Below are positions 19,716-28,610 of a stretch of DNA of 64,000 bases, in pieces. The notes beneath the pieces are model-generated. The model saw nothing but the letters and a program-made list of their open reading frames with translations, ran no database searches and was not told the DNA's origin. The position numbers and the translations under genes were made by a program. This DNA comes from Bacillus sp. F19. GTDB taxonomy: Bacteria; Bacillota; Bacilli; Bacillales; Bacillaceae. The stretch is from NCBI GenBank assembly GCA_023823795.1, contig CP085710.1, positions 4,676,001-4,740,000 of the forward strand, in the 5' to 3' direction. The first letter of the stretch is position 1. Every line of letters begins with the position of its first letter.

Positions 19716-21305
19716 TTACTTCTCTGAAGCAGAAAAGCTTTGGTAGTCGTTTTCCTGCAGAAGATCGATAAGTTCAATCTCTTTATGATTTTCTTTAAAA
19801 TGCCTGAAGGTAAAATCATTTTCAAAGAGGACAGCATATTGATCATTGCGGTCGCGCACGAGCAGGCTTCTGGAATCAAAGAAGCGCTTTTCGAATTTTT
19901 CATTGCCGATCCATCTTGGGATGCGGTCGCCCATAGGAACAAATTCGATCTCAACGTTGTACTCGGCTCTCATCCGGTATTCAAACACCTCGTATTGAAG
20001 CTGTCCGACAGCGCCAAGGATGATGTCATCCGTTGAATCCTGACGGAAATACTGGATGGCGCCTTCTTGAACAAGCTGGTCAATTCCTTTACGGAACTGT
20101 TTTGCTTTCATGACGTTTTTCACGCGCACCTTTTTAAACATCTCCGGCGGGAACTGAGGAAGCTCATCATAATGATAGCCTTCTTTTCCAACTGTTAGTG
20201 TATCACCGATTTGATAAACGTTCGGATCATAAATCCCGATGATGTCGCCTGCGAATGCTTCATCAACCGTTTCTCGGTCTTTAGCCATAAACACCTGCGT
20301 CTGATTCAGCTTAAGCGTTTTATTCGTTCTGCTCAGCTGTACGCTCATGCCGCGCTCAAATCGTCCGGAACACACGCGCAGAAAGGCGATGCGGTCACGG
20401 TGGGCAGGGTTCATGTTGGCTTGGATTTTAAAGATATAGCCGGAGAATTCTTCAGTCTCAGGTGCAATAAAGCCCTGATTTGTTCTTCGCGGCTGCGGAG
20501 GAACGGCATACTGTAAAAACACATCAAAAAATGATTTCACACCAAAGTTGGCAAGCGCACTTCCGAAGAAGACAGGCGTTAATTCTCCGCGCTTAACACG
20601 CTCAGCGTCGAACTGGTTGCCCGCTTCCTCAAGCAGCTCCAGTTCATCCTTTGTTTCCAAATAAGTCGGATGGCTGCCAATCTCGCTTGCATCTACTTCA
20701 TCTGAAGGAATAATATCTTCCTGCTCGTTTCCTTTAAACTGAACGACTGTATGCTGTTCACGGTCAATAATTCCAAGGAATCGCTTGCCCATGCCTATCG
20801 GCCAGTTCATCGGATAGGATTCAATGCCAAGTACTTCCTCAATTTCAGAAAGAAGCTCAAGCGGATCTTTTCCTTCGCGGTCCAGCTTATTAATAAATGT
20901 AAAAATAGGGATGCCTCTCATGCGGCAAACTTTGAAAAGCTTGATTGTTTGAGGCTCGACCCCTTTTGTAGAGTCGATGATCATCACTACGCTGTCTACT
21001 GCCGTTAGCGTACGGTATGTGTCTTCACTGAAATCTTCATGTCCAGGAGTGTCCAGAATGTTTACGTGGAAATCATGGTATGGAAAGCTCATAACGCTTG
21101 ATGTAACGGAAATTCCGCGTTTCTTTTCAATTTCCATCCAGTCGGAAGCTGCAAATTTGCCGGTCTTCTTCCCTTTAACCGTACCTGCTTCACGGATGAC
21201 TTTACCGAAATATAATAATTTCTCTGTTAACGTCGTCTTTCCCGCATCCGGATGGGAGATGATGGCGAAAGTCCGTCTCTTTGATATTTCTTTATCTATG
21301 TTCAT
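19716..21305 (-). CDS. prfC: Peptide chain release factor 3 (GTPase)
   Basis: A 529-residue translational GTPase that recycles RF1/RF2 from the ribosome. G1 [10 protein letters not shown] at residues 17-26, switch II DTPGHED near 85-91, G4 NKLD near 138-141, and the RF3-specific C-terminal region with [17 protein letters not shown]3 is not universal among bacilli, so its insertion between the two-component system and csbA is a local difference from B. subtilis. ATG at 21305 with GAGGG nine bases upstream. Confidence 0.94.
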   Translation of the reverse strand: MNIDKEISKRRTFAIISHPDAGKTTLTEKLLYFGKVIREAGTVKGKKTGKFAASDWMEIEKKRGISVTSSVMSFPYHDFHVNILDTPGHEDFSEDTYRTLTAVDSVVMIIDSTKGVEPQTIKLFKVCRMRGIPIFTFINKLDREGKDPLELLSEIEEVLGIESYPMNWPIGMGKRFLGIIDREQHTVVQFKGNEQEDIIPSDEVDASEIGSHPTYLETKDELELLEEAGNQFDAERVKRGELTPVFFGSALANFGVKSFFDVFLQYAVPPQPRRTNQGFIAPETEEFSGYIFKIQANMNPAHRDRIAFLRVCSGRFERGMSVQLSRTNKTLKLNQTQVFMAKDRETVDEAFAGDIIGIYDPNVYQIGDTLTVGKEGYHYDELPQFPPEMFKKVRVKNVMKAKQFRKGIDQLVQEGAIQYFRQDSTDDIILGAVGQLQYEVFEYRMRAEYNVEIEFVPMGDRIPRWIGNEKFEKRFFDSRSLLVRDRNDQYAVLFENDFTFRHFKENHKEIELIDLLQENDYQSFSASEK

Positions 21306-21391
21306 TTACATTACCCTCACAAAGTTTACTTCGTTTGAAATATATCACATTTAGAGCAATAGAACAATTTCACTCTGGTCTTTCTCCTGCT

Positions 21392-21478
21392 TTACACCGG
21401 TGCTGTAAAAAAGAGCACATTCACTGCAGCCATCACGACCGCACCGATAATAATAAATGCTGTATCCTTCTTTTTCAT
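21392..21478 (-). CDS. 28-residue hydrophobic peptide, predicted single-helix membrane protein
   Basis: A complete small frame (MKKKDTAFIIIGAV... ending TAPV, TAA stop at 21392) preceded by a strong AGGAGGAG site eight bases before the ATG at 21478. The positive N-terminus followed by a continuous hydrophobic stretch of about 20 residues suggests an N-in membrane helix. It sits between the sensor kinase (stop 21543) and prfC (start 21305) on the same strand. No function is assigned; other possibilities are a regulatory leader peptide for prfC. Confidence 0.65.
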   Translation of the reverse strand: MKKKDTAFIIIGAVVMAAVNVLFFTAPV

Positions 21479-21542
21479 GTTTTTCTCCTCCTGCATTGTT
21501 TTCACATAGTTTATCAAGAAATTATGTCTAAATTATTAACAA

Positions 21543-22955
21543 TTAATAATCATGTTTTTTATCAGGGAATTTCAGGATGAATTTGGTGCCGTGATCCTTC
21601 CTGCTATCAATCACGATTTCTCCCTGATGAAGGTGAACAAGCTGTTTAACAATCGATAATCCCAAACCGAATTCCCCGAATTGATGGCCGGTTCTGGACA
21701 TATCCGCCTTATAAAAACGCTGCCACATTGATTCAACCTCTTTGGGGTCCATCCCGATTCCGGTGTCTTCAATTTCAATAATTGTTTCCTTATATCCTTT
21801 TTTTCCGCGCAGCCAAACGGTCCCGCTCTCTGTAAATTGAATACTGTTTTTTGTAATGTTAATTAAGATTTGAATGAGGCGGTCATAATCAGCATAGACC
21901 ATTATTTCTTCATTTACATCAATCTTTAATTCCACCTGTTTTTCCTCTGCCTGAAAAAATAAATGCTCTTTAATAATTTCAAAAGCCTCCGTAAGCTGAA
22001 TTTCTTCTTTGAATAGCTTCACCTGATTGGAGCGGATTTTTTCATAATCAAGGTTTTCATTCACGAGTCTGATAAGGCGTTTTGCTTCCTGACTGACAAG
22101 CTGAATGCCTTTCTCCTTTTCACCCTCTTCAATCATGTTATTTTTAAGCCCTTCAATTACTCCGCTGATTGTTGTTAAAGGAGTCCTTAATTCATGAGAG
22201 ACATCCGCCATAAATTTTCTTCTTCTATTCTCTAAACTTTCGATTTCCTGATTTGATTGCTTTAGCTGCTCTGCCATATTATTAAAATCGTTTGCAAGCT
22301 CGCCGATTTCATCTATGTTGGACGAGGGCACCGAAATATCGTATTTCCCTTCCGCAATCATTGATGTTGCATTTCGGATCCGCTGAATTCTTTTTACATG
22401 AACATTTGAGAGAAACCAGCTTAACAAAAGAGAAACGGATAAGGAGATTAAAATGGTATATAAAAGATAGCGGTTAATCTCGCTGATTGTCTCTCTGGAA
22501 CCTTTAATCGGCGAAACTAACAGAATTCCTCCTGAAAGATTGCCGTTCTCAATATACGGCAGGGCAACTAAAGAAACCTCTTGGTTAAAGCGTTTGATTT
22601 CATGCTTAACGACGATTCTCTCGCCTTCCTTCAGATTCTGCCATTCTTCTTCTGTCGGCTGAAACCTTGGAGCGTTGCCTGCATATGGATAGAATATCAT
22701 TCCTTTATCATCAAAAAGACTAAACCGTATGCCTCTCGCACTGAGCACATGCTCATACTCTCTCAAAGCACGCTCTCCCCTGTTATTTTGCACGTCTGTT
22801 AAAATTCTGTTGCCATACTGCTCAAGCTCTTCCACCTTGTTATTATAAACAAAGGACTCCGCATATTGGGCTACAACAAGACTTAAGATCATAAAAGCAA
22901 TGATCAGAATGCTGATATGACTTAAAAACAGCTGATAAATATACTTAATTCTCAT
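21543..22955 (-). CDS. Sensor histidine kinase with extracellular domain and HAMP
   Basis: A 470-residue membrane kinase: helix 1 at about 10-31, an extracytoplasmic region 32-160, helix 2 at about 163-185, HAMP to about 235, HisKA with phospho-acceptor His254 (DVSHELRTPLT), N box NITKNSIQF near 352, G1 EIEDTGIGMD near 390 and G2 GLGLSIV near 430. It overlaps its response regulator by 11 bp. The divergent ABC exporter is the likely target. Signal unknown; not matched to a named B. subtilis kinase. Confidence 0.88.
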   Translation of the reverse strand: MRIKYIYQLFLSHISILIIAFMILSLVVAQYAESFVYNNKVEELEQYGNRILTDVQNNRGERALREYEHVLSARGIRFSLFDDKGMIFYPYAGNAPRFQPTEEEWQNLKEGERIVVKHEIKRFNQEVSLVALPYIENGNLSGGILLVSPIKGSRETISEINRYLLYTILISLSVSLLLSWFLSNVHVKRIQRIRNATSMIAEGKYDISVPSSNIDEIGELANDFNNMAEQLKQSNQEIESLENRRRKFMADVSHELRTPLTTISGVIEGLKNNMIEEGEKEKGIQLVSQEAKRLIRLVNENLDYEKIRSNQVKLFKEEIQLTEAFEIIKEHLFFQAEEKQVELKIDVNEEIMVYADYDRLIQILINITKNSIQFTESGTVWLRGKKGYKETIIEIEDTGIGMDPKEVESMWQRFYKADMSRTGHQFGEFGLGLSIVKQLVHLHQGEIVIDSRKDHGTKFILKFPDKKHDY

Positions 22956-23649
22956 TCGGATCTACCGTTTCATCAAACTTATAGCCCACTCCCCATACGG
23001 TATGGAAAAAAGGCCTGGTTTTCGAGCCCAGCTTAGCCCTCAATCGTTTGATATGAACGTCTACCGTTCGTTCATCCCCGTAAAATTGATAGCCCCAAAC
23101 CCGTTCAAGCAGCTGCTCTCGCGAGAAAACCTGCCGGGGATGCTCCACAAAATAATAAAGGAGATCAAATTCTTTTGGCGTTAAGTTTTCTACCTTTTTA
23201 TTTTCAAGCAAGACTTCACGAGTTTGTTTGCTGATTTTAAAATAAGCTGTTTCAAGACTGCCTGTCTCTTTTTTAGGTGCATGCGAGACTGAGTGCCTGC
23301 GGGACACTGCTTTAATCCTCGCCATAAGAGCAAGCGGGCTGAATGGCTTCGTCACATAATCATCGGCTCCCATTTCAAGCCCAAGAACCTGATCAGATTC
23401 GCTGTCCTTTGCTGTCAGCATAATAATCGGAACAGAGCTCTTCTCTTCCCTGATCTTCCTGCAAAGTGTAACCCCATCCATTCCCGGCAGCATCCAATCA
23501 ATAATCAGCACGTCCCAGTCTTCCCGCTTATATGCATTGTAGCCTTCTAGCCCATCATTTATAAAAGCACCCTGGATGCCTTCTTTTGAAAAAAACATTT
23601 CAAGCATCGCACTGACACTCTGATTATCTTCTATCACTAAAACCTTCAT
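22945..23649 (-). CDS. OmpR/PhoB-family response regulator
   Basis: A 234-residue regulator: receiver domain with acidic pocket Glu7-Asp8, phospho-acceptor Asp51 (LIIDWMLPGMDG) and Lys102 (VTKPFSP), then a winged-helix DNA-binding domain (LTPKEFDLLYYF, RTVDVHIKRLRAKLG, VWGVGYKF). Start placed at ATG 23649 (MKVLVIEDN); a TTG five codons upstream is possible. Divergently transcribed from the exporter genes at 23842, with a direct repeat between them that may be its operator. Confidence 0.9.
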   Translation of the reverse strand: MKVLVIEDNQSVSAMLEMFFSKEGIQGAFINDGLEGYNAYKREDWDVLIIDWMLPGMDGVTLCRKIREEKSSVPIIMLTAKDSESDQVLGLEMGADDYVTKPFSPLALMARIKAVSRRHSVSHAPKKETGSLETAYFKISKQTREVLLENKKVENLTPKEFDLLYYFVEHPRQVFSREQLLERVWGYQFYGDERTVDVHIKRLRAKLGSKTRPFFHTVWGVGYKFDETVDPNEN

Positions 23650-23751
23650 ATTTACACCATCCAAAAATATGACTTTCTTTTCAAAGTAAAGTGAATTTCA
23701 ATGTTTCGCAACAGTTTTCTATATTCTTCCCTGTTTTTTAAAGGTTAAGAA

Positions 23752-23770
23752 ATAGTTTGGACATAGTTTG
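23752..23770. promoter_or_regulatory. Direct repeat, candidate operator for the OmpR-type regulator
   Basis: ATAGTTTG occurs at 23752-23759 and 23763-23770, centre to centre 11 bp, in the divergent region between the regulator and the exporter. OmpR-family regulators commonly bind such tandem half sites one helical turn apart. The match is by spacing only. Confidence 0.4.
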
Positions 23771-23841
23771 TTCATTTCTGTCCATTAATCTGTGAAAACA
23801 AGAAAGTTGTCGTATATATTCTAATACTAAGGAGAAACAAA

Positions 23842-25299
23842 ATGAATTTTATGAAACGCGGCTTTTTAAGTGTGAAAGCACATGCAGGAAAAAGTCTGCT
23901 GCAAGTCTTTATTTTTACCGTAATTTGCGTGTTTGTCCTATCAGGGCTTTCGATTCAGTCAGCTGCTGAAAAATCAAGTGTACTTGCGAGAGAGTCGCTT
24001 GGAGGCGATGTGACTCTTAATGCAGACATGGAAAAATTGATGGAACAGCAGCGCAGCGAAAGTACGGAGGAAGGCGCGAGAGTTCGCTATCAGCCTGTTC
24101 CCATTCAGGAAGAATCAGCTGAGGAGCTGACTTCCTATTCACAAGTAAAAGGCTATAATTTCTTATCCTCTACATTCGGAACAGCAGCGGACTTCGAGCC
24201 AATCGAAAATGAATCCACGGATGCTGCAGAAACAGAAGAAGCTGATCCAGGCAGAATGGGAGGCGGGGCAATGGCTGCCGCTGATCTTACACTGCAGGGT
24301 GTCATGTTTACGGATTCTGTCCAATCCTTCTTAAATAGTGAGTCTACTATTGTAGATGGCCGCCACCTGACAGATGAAGATTTAGAGAAAAATGTAACGG
24401 TCATAGAAAAAACACTCGCTGAAGACAATGAGTTAGCAGTTGGCGATAAGGTCACTGTGCAATCAACAGCTGATGAAGAGACATCTTTAGAACTTGAGAT
24501 TGTGGGAATCTACGAAACTGCCTCTGCAGGCTCAGATCTTGGAGGCAGAAACGTCACAGCTATGAATCCATACAACCTGCTTTATGTTCCATATACAGCA
24601 GCCTCCGCTCTTAAGGGAGCTGAGTACGAAGGAACCATTGATCAGGCAGTTTATTACATGAACGATCCTGAGAAAATTGACAGCTTCGTGGCTGAGGCAA
24701 AAGAAAACAGCAGCATCGATTTTGAAACGTTCAAATTGGATGCCAATGATCACACGTATCAGCAAATGATCGGTCCGATTAATAATGTTGCCTCTTTTTC
24801 AAAAGATGTTGTGTATTTAGTAACCATTGCCGGTGCTGTCATTTTAGGACTCATCATTATGATGTCTATACGTGAACGCAAATATGAAATGGGCGTCCTG
24901 CTTGCGATTGGGGAAAAGAAGTGGAAGCTAGTAGGTCAATTCTTGTTTGAAATTTTAATTATCGCTGTTCTGGCTCTTGGCGTTTCATCTGTAACCGGTC
25001 AAGCTGTGGCAAAACATTTCGGAGATCAGCTGCTGTCGCAGGAGATTACTCAAACAGAAGAAACTGCATCAAACCCTGCTTCATTCGGAGGCGGACGAGG
25101 CGGCATGGGAATGGGCGGACCGCTTGGCATGCAGCAGTCTGCTGCAGATCCGATTGATGAGCTTCAAATTGAAGTGACCGGCAAGGACTTAGGCATTCTC
25201 TTTGGCATTGGGCTGTTAATCGCTATTATTTCAGCATTAATTCCAGCTTTATCTGTTTTGAGACTTCAGCCAAAAACCATCTTAACGAAACAAGACTAA
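23842..25299 (+). CDS. MacB/FtsX-like ABC exporter permease
   Basis: A 485-residue permease with helix 1 at about 18-40, a large extracytoplasmic domain 41-320, then helices near 326-345, 368-388 and 452-475, the FtsX-type topology (MSIRERKYEMGVLLAIGEKK, IISALIPALSVLRLQPKTIL). It resembles Vex1/MacB-type exporters. Unusual glycine/methionine-rich stretches occur in extracytoplasmic loops: RMGGGAMAAAD near 133 and GGGRGGMGMGGPLGM near 412. Start ATG with AAGGAG. Substrate unknown; export of a peptide or antibiotic is plausible. Confidence 0.85.
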   Translation: MNFMKRGFLSVKAHAGKSLLQVFIFTVICVFVLSGLSIQSAAEKSSVLARESLGGDVTLNADMEKLMEQQRSESTEEGARVRYQPVPIQEESAEELTSYSQVKGYNFLSSTFGTAADFEPIENESTDAAETEEADPGRMGGGAMAAADLTLQGVMFTDSVQSFLNSESTIVDGRHLTDEDLEKNVTVIEKTLAEDNELAVGDKVTVQSTADEETSLELEIVGIYETASAGSDLGGRNVTAMNPYNLLYVPYTAASALKGAEYEGTIDQAVYYMNDPEKIDSFVAEAKENSSIDFETFKLDANDHTYQQMIGPINNVASFSKDVVYLVTIAGAVILGLIIMMSIRERKYEMGVLLAIGEKKWKLVGQFLFEILIIAVLALGVSSVTGQAVAKHFGDQLLSQEITQTEETASNPASFGGGRGGMGMGGPLGMQQSAADPIDELQIEVTGKDLGILFGIGLLIAIISALIPALSVLRLQPKTILTKQD

Positions 25300-25312
25300 G
25301 GAGGAACACTAC

Positions 25313-26011
25313 ATGACTAATCTGCTGCAATTTGAAAATGTCAGCTACTGGTACCATCTTGAAAATAAAAAACATGTGATTTTGAACGATGTTTCCATTG
25401 GTTTTAACAAAGGAAGCTTCTATACTATTGTCGGACCATCAGGTTCAGGAAAAACAACCTTTCTCGCACTCGCAAGCGCACTTGACGTTGCAAAAGAAGG
25501 CTTCGTTTTATATAAAGGCAAAAACATTAAGAAAATCGGCCTTGCCAATTTTCGCAATAAATATGTATCGATCGTTTTTCAATCCTATAACCTCCTGACT
25601 TATATGACAGCCCTTCAAAATGTCACAACGGCTATGGAGATCACTGGATCGACCCAGCCAAACAAAAATGAATTTGCTTTGCAGATCTTAGAGAAAGTTG
25701 GCATTTCTGAGAAACAAGCAAGACAAAAAGTGCTGACCTTAAGCGGAGGACAGCAGCGGCGCGTCTCCATCGCCAGGGCGCTTTCCTGTCAATCTGAATT
25801 AATCATTGCAGACGAGCCAACGGGGAATTTAGATGAGGACACAGCAAAAGATATCGTCCGGCTTTTTCAAGACCTTGCTCATAAGGAAGGTAAATGCATC
25901 ATCGTGGTTACCCACGATCAAAATATTGCGGCAATCTCAGATGTTACCGTGAAGCTTTCTAAAGGCAGTTTTTATGTGCAGCAGAATAAGAAATTCAATC
26001 ATAGTAAATAA
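25313..26011 (+). CDS. ABC transporter ATP-binding protein, LolD/MacB type
   Basis: A 232-residue ATPase: Walker A GPSGSGKTT near residues 40-48, Q-loop VFQSYNLLTY, signature LSGGQQRRVSIARAL near 139-153, Walker B LIIADEPTGNLD near 158-169, switch His in VVTHDQ. The 13-bp spacing after the permease and GGAGG site show a two-gene operon. Partner of the permease at 23842 and probably controlled by the divergent two-component system. Confidence 0.92.
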   Translation: MTNLLQFENVSYWYHLENKKHVILNDVSIGFNKGSFYTIVGPSGSGKTTFLALASALDVAKEGFVLYKGKNIKKIGLANFRNKYVSIVFQSYNLLTYMTALQNVTTAMEITGSTQPNKNEFALQILEKVGISEKQARQKVLTLSGGQQRRVSIARALSCQSELIIADEPTGNLDEDTAKDIVRLFQDLAHKEGKCIIVVTHDQNIAAISDVTVKLSKGSFYVQQNKKFNHSK

Positions 26012-26017
26012 AAACAT

Positions 26018-26048
26018 ACAAAGCCGGCCCCTTTCGAGCTGGCTTTGT
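26018..26048 (+). terminator. Hairpin after the ABC exporter operon
   Basis: ACAAAGCCGGC pairs with GCTGGCTTTGT (one G-U) across a 9-base loop, 7 bp after the stop. The following T run is poor, so termination may be inefficient. Confidence 0.6.
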
Positions 26049-26101
26049 TAGACTGTTATCGCCACTTCTTGAGCAGGTCTTTGTTTTTTCTGAAACCTGA
26101 T

Positions 26102-26206
26102 TTACTTTCCAAACCAAGGCCATTACTTGCAAGAATGGTCTTTTTACTAGCGAAAACCGCTTAAATACTTTCCGATTTGTCTGATTTACTTTCTTTTTTC
26201 CAGCTG
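26102..26206. repeat. 21-bp tandem repeats, TTACTTTCC type
   Basis: TTACTTTCC, TTACTTGCA, TTACTAGCG, ATACTTTCC and TTACTTTCT start at 26102, 26123, 26144, 26165 and 26186, exactly 21 bp apart; the remaining 12 bases of each unit vary. A looser relative is at 38538-38660. Confidence 0.85.
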
Positions 26207-26249
26207 CCTCCTAAAAAGATCACTCTTTTACTTGGTTGAACCCCCCAGT

Positions 26250-26279
26250 AAAAAAGACTGCAGGAATCTGTCCCGCAGT
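26250..26279 (-). terminator. Terminator of the siderophore-binding protein remnant
   Basis: Minus strand ACTGCGGG pairs with CCTGCAGT (one G-U) and is followed by CTTTTTT. Confidence 0.8.
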
Positions 26280-26286
26280 TTGCTTA

Positions 26287-26883
26287 TTATTGAATAGTTC
26301 CCGCTACTTCCTCCGTCATCCCCGCAACAGATTCCAAACCGCCGCCTGATAGGTACCAATAGTCAGGATCTAAATAAACAATCTTTCCATTTTTATAAGC
26401 TTTCGTATTTTTGACTAAGTCATTTTCCACTACCTGCTTCGCAGAAGATTCTCCGCCGGCAACTGCTCCTCTATCAATTACAAATAGGTAGTCCGGGTCT
26501 TTTTCTGCAATATATTCAAATGAAATGCTTTGTCCGTGTGTAGAAACCTCGATTTTTTCATCGGCTGCTGCGAACCCGAATTCGTCATGGATAATGCCGA
26601 AGCGTGAGCCTGCTCCGTTTGCACTTACCTTGCCGTCATTTGCAAGGATTATTAAGGCTTTTTCATCGCCTGCTGATGCTTTCTCTTTAAGCGCTTTGAT
26701 AGACTCTGCTACTTTCGCAAACTCTTTTTCTGCTTCTTCTTCCTTGCCGAAGATCTCACCTAATGTTGTTACATTTTCTTTAAATGATTCCATGTACTTC
26801 GTTGTATCCACGCCCATGAAAATGGTCGGAGCAATCTTGCTCATTTCTTCATAGGAATCCTGCTGTCTGCCTGAAATAATAAC
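26287..26883 (-). pseudogene. Iron-siderophore-binding protein (YclQ/FatB-like), 5' half lost
   Basis: About 199 codons encode the C-terminal lobe of a periplasmic-binding-fold lipoprotein like B. subtilis YclQ (petrobactin/catecholate uptake): words VIISGRQQDSYEEMSKIAP, GVDTTKYMESF, KISANG-like, STHGQSISFEYI, LFVIDRGAV and WYLSGGGLES are preserved. The reading frame meets a TAA at 26887-26889, where the sequence switches into a 52-bp repeat. Signal peptide, lipobox and roughly the first 110-130 residues are absent and do not reappear beyond the array. An internal ATG at 26844 could start a 185-residue cytosolic fragment, but it would not be exported. Confidence 0.87.
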
Positions 26884-27430
26884 ACATTATGTGCTGCAAA
26901 CTCGATTATGAAGCACTTATCTCGTGTTGGAGCCCACATAAAGTGCTGCAAACTCGATTATGAAGCACTTATCTCGTGTTAGAGCCCACATAAAGTGTTG
27001 CAAACTCGGTTATGAAGCACTTATCTCGTGTCGAAGAACACATTAGGTGCTGCAAACTCGATTATGAAGCACTTATCTCGTGTTGGAGCCCACATAAAGT
27101 GTTGCAAATTCGGTTATGAAGCACTTATCTCTTGTCGAAGAACACATTAGGTGCTGCAAACTCAATTATGAAGCACTTATCTCGTGTTGGAGCCCACATA
27201 AAGTGTTGCAAACTCCGATTATGAAGCACTTATCTCGTGTTGGAGCCCACATAAAGTGTTGCAAACTCCGATTATGAAGCACTTATCTCTTGTCGAAGAA
27301 CACATTAGGTGCTGCAAACTCAATTATGAAGCACTTATCTCGTGTCGAAGAACACATTAGGTGCTGCAAACTCGATTATGAAGCACTTATCTTATGCGGT
27401 AGCCCTTATTATGTGCTACAAACTCGGTTA
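26884..27430. repeat. Tandem array of about eleven 52-bp units (array D)
   Basis: GTGCTGCAAACTCGATTATG and variants start at 26891, 26943, 26995, 27047, 27099, 27151, 27203, 27256, 27309, 27361 and 27413; the period is 52 bp, 53 where an extra C is present. The last copies are degenerate. Two tail types mix: TTGGAGCCCACATAAA and TCGAAGAACACATTAG. Each unit has GTGCT...AGCAC and CACTTAT...ATAAAGTG inverted repeats. No spacers, so not CRISPR. Confidence 0.96.
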
Positions 27431-27666
27431 TGGAATCACCTCATTACTTTGGTAAAGATAATCCTTCTCATTTAATCCTAAAAAAAAGAAGCTCAATCTA
27501 ATAATTATCTGAAGAATAAGAAAACGTATGGAAAATGTTCACAAAGATGCGACATCTTTTTGTCAAATGCTCCCGACTATTACTTTCCAGTACAAATAAC
27601 TGTTAATATGTTAGATAATCAAGTATGTTAGTTGAGTTTGGATTTAAAAAGAAAAGGAGAATTGTA
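27431..27666. other. Region between array D and the heme O synthase
   Basis: AT-rich leader. A short hairpin AAGATG-cga-CATCTT followed by TTT lies near 27546-27562. No confident promoter or additional gene was identified. Confidence 0.4.
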
Positions 27667-28581
27667 ATGAAAAGTACAGAGGTAATCGTAGAGGATTCTC
27701 TTTCTATAAAAAGCATCTTTTCTTGGAGTAATTTTAAAGCTATCGTCAAAGACGGCATTGTGAAGTCAAACCTTCTCGGAATGTTTGCCGGCCTTTCTGT
27801 AGCATTGTCTGTATATAATGTCAGTTTTGTGGATAATATTCTGGTCGTCATTCTTGCTCTTCTAGGTACAGCAGCTGTTGTAGGCGGTGCCGGTGCGATT
27901 AATAACTATTACGACCGCGATATCGATTCTCTTATGAAGCGCACGATGGAGAGACCGACCGTTACAGGGACTATTCATCCCAAGTTTGCTTTATGGCTTG
28001 GCACCGCTCTTTCAATAAGCGGAATTGTGTTTTTGTACCTAATTTCACCTTTAACAGCTTTTATTGGAGCTCTTGGTTTATTTTTATACCTTGTCCCTTA
28101 CACAATGTGGACAAAAAGAAAAACGATTTATAACACAGAGGTAGGAAGCTTATCCGGTGCCATTGCCCCACTAATTGGCTGGGCAGCGATTTCGCCTGAC
28201 TTGTTCCACCCTGCAGCACTTGGACTATTCGTTTTAATGTTTTTATGGCAGCCTCCGCATTTCTATGCGATTGCCATCAGACGTTTAGAAGATTACAAGA
28301 ATGCAAGCGTGCCGATGCTTCCGGTTGTAAAAGGAACACCGCGTGCTAAAATTCAAACAATCGTTTATTTAATTTTGCTGCTTGCATCATCATTCCTGTT
28401 CTTATCGTTCAGCAAAGTCGTCGCTTTCTCCATGTTCGCCCTGACGCTTGCCTGGATGCTTGCCGGGATCATCAGCTTTAAAAAGATGGATGATTACAAA
28501 TGGGCAACGATGATGTTTATCTTCTCACTGAATCATTTAACGATTATTTTCACTATGCTTATTATTGTTTCTTTCCTATAA
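27667..28581 (+). CDS. ctaO: Heme O synthase (protoheme IX farnesyltransferase)
   Basis: A 304-residue UbiA-family prenyltransferase with about nine membrane helices that farnesylates heme B to heme O for terminal oxidases. The first Asp-rich motif NNYYDRDIDSLMKRT near residues 82-96 and RPTVTG next to it are canonical; the second conserved block is RRLEDYKNASVPMLPVV. It stands alone, away from a ctaCDEFG cluster, which suits the second copy (CtaO) of B. subtilis rather than CtaB; that naming is inference. ATG at 27667 with AAGGAGA. Confidence 0.88.
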   Translation: MKSTEVIVEDSLSIKSIFSWSNFKAIVKDGIVKSNLLGMFAGLSVALSVYNVSFVDNILVVILALLGTAAVVGGAGAINNYYDRDIDSLMKRTMERPTVTGTIHPKFALWLGTALSISGIVFLYLISPLTAFIGALGLFLYLVPYTMWTKRKTIYNTEVGSLSGAIAPLIGWAAISPDLFHPAALGLFVLMFLWQPPHFYAIAIRRLEDYKNASVPMLPVVKGTPRAKIQTIVYLILLLASSFLFLSFSKVVAFSMFALTLAWMLAGIISFKKMDDYKWATMMFIFSLNHLTIIFTMLIIVSFL

Positions 28582-28610
28582 AAAAAGTCAGCCCTTCGGC
28601 TGGCTTTTTT
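28580..28610. terminator. Bidirectional terminator
   Basis: GTCAGCC-cttc-GGCTGGC stem with A7 before and T6 after, between convergent ctaO and the RraB-like gene. Confidence 0.92.

Noticed and set aside
26287-26844. Functional 185-aa protein from the internal ATG
   Set aside because: It lacks signal peptide, lipobox and the N-terminal lobe, so it is scored as a pseudogene.
26884-27430. CRISPR array
   Set aside because: Units are contiguous 52-mers with no unique spacers, and no cas gene is in the window. The same applies to 10701-11636.
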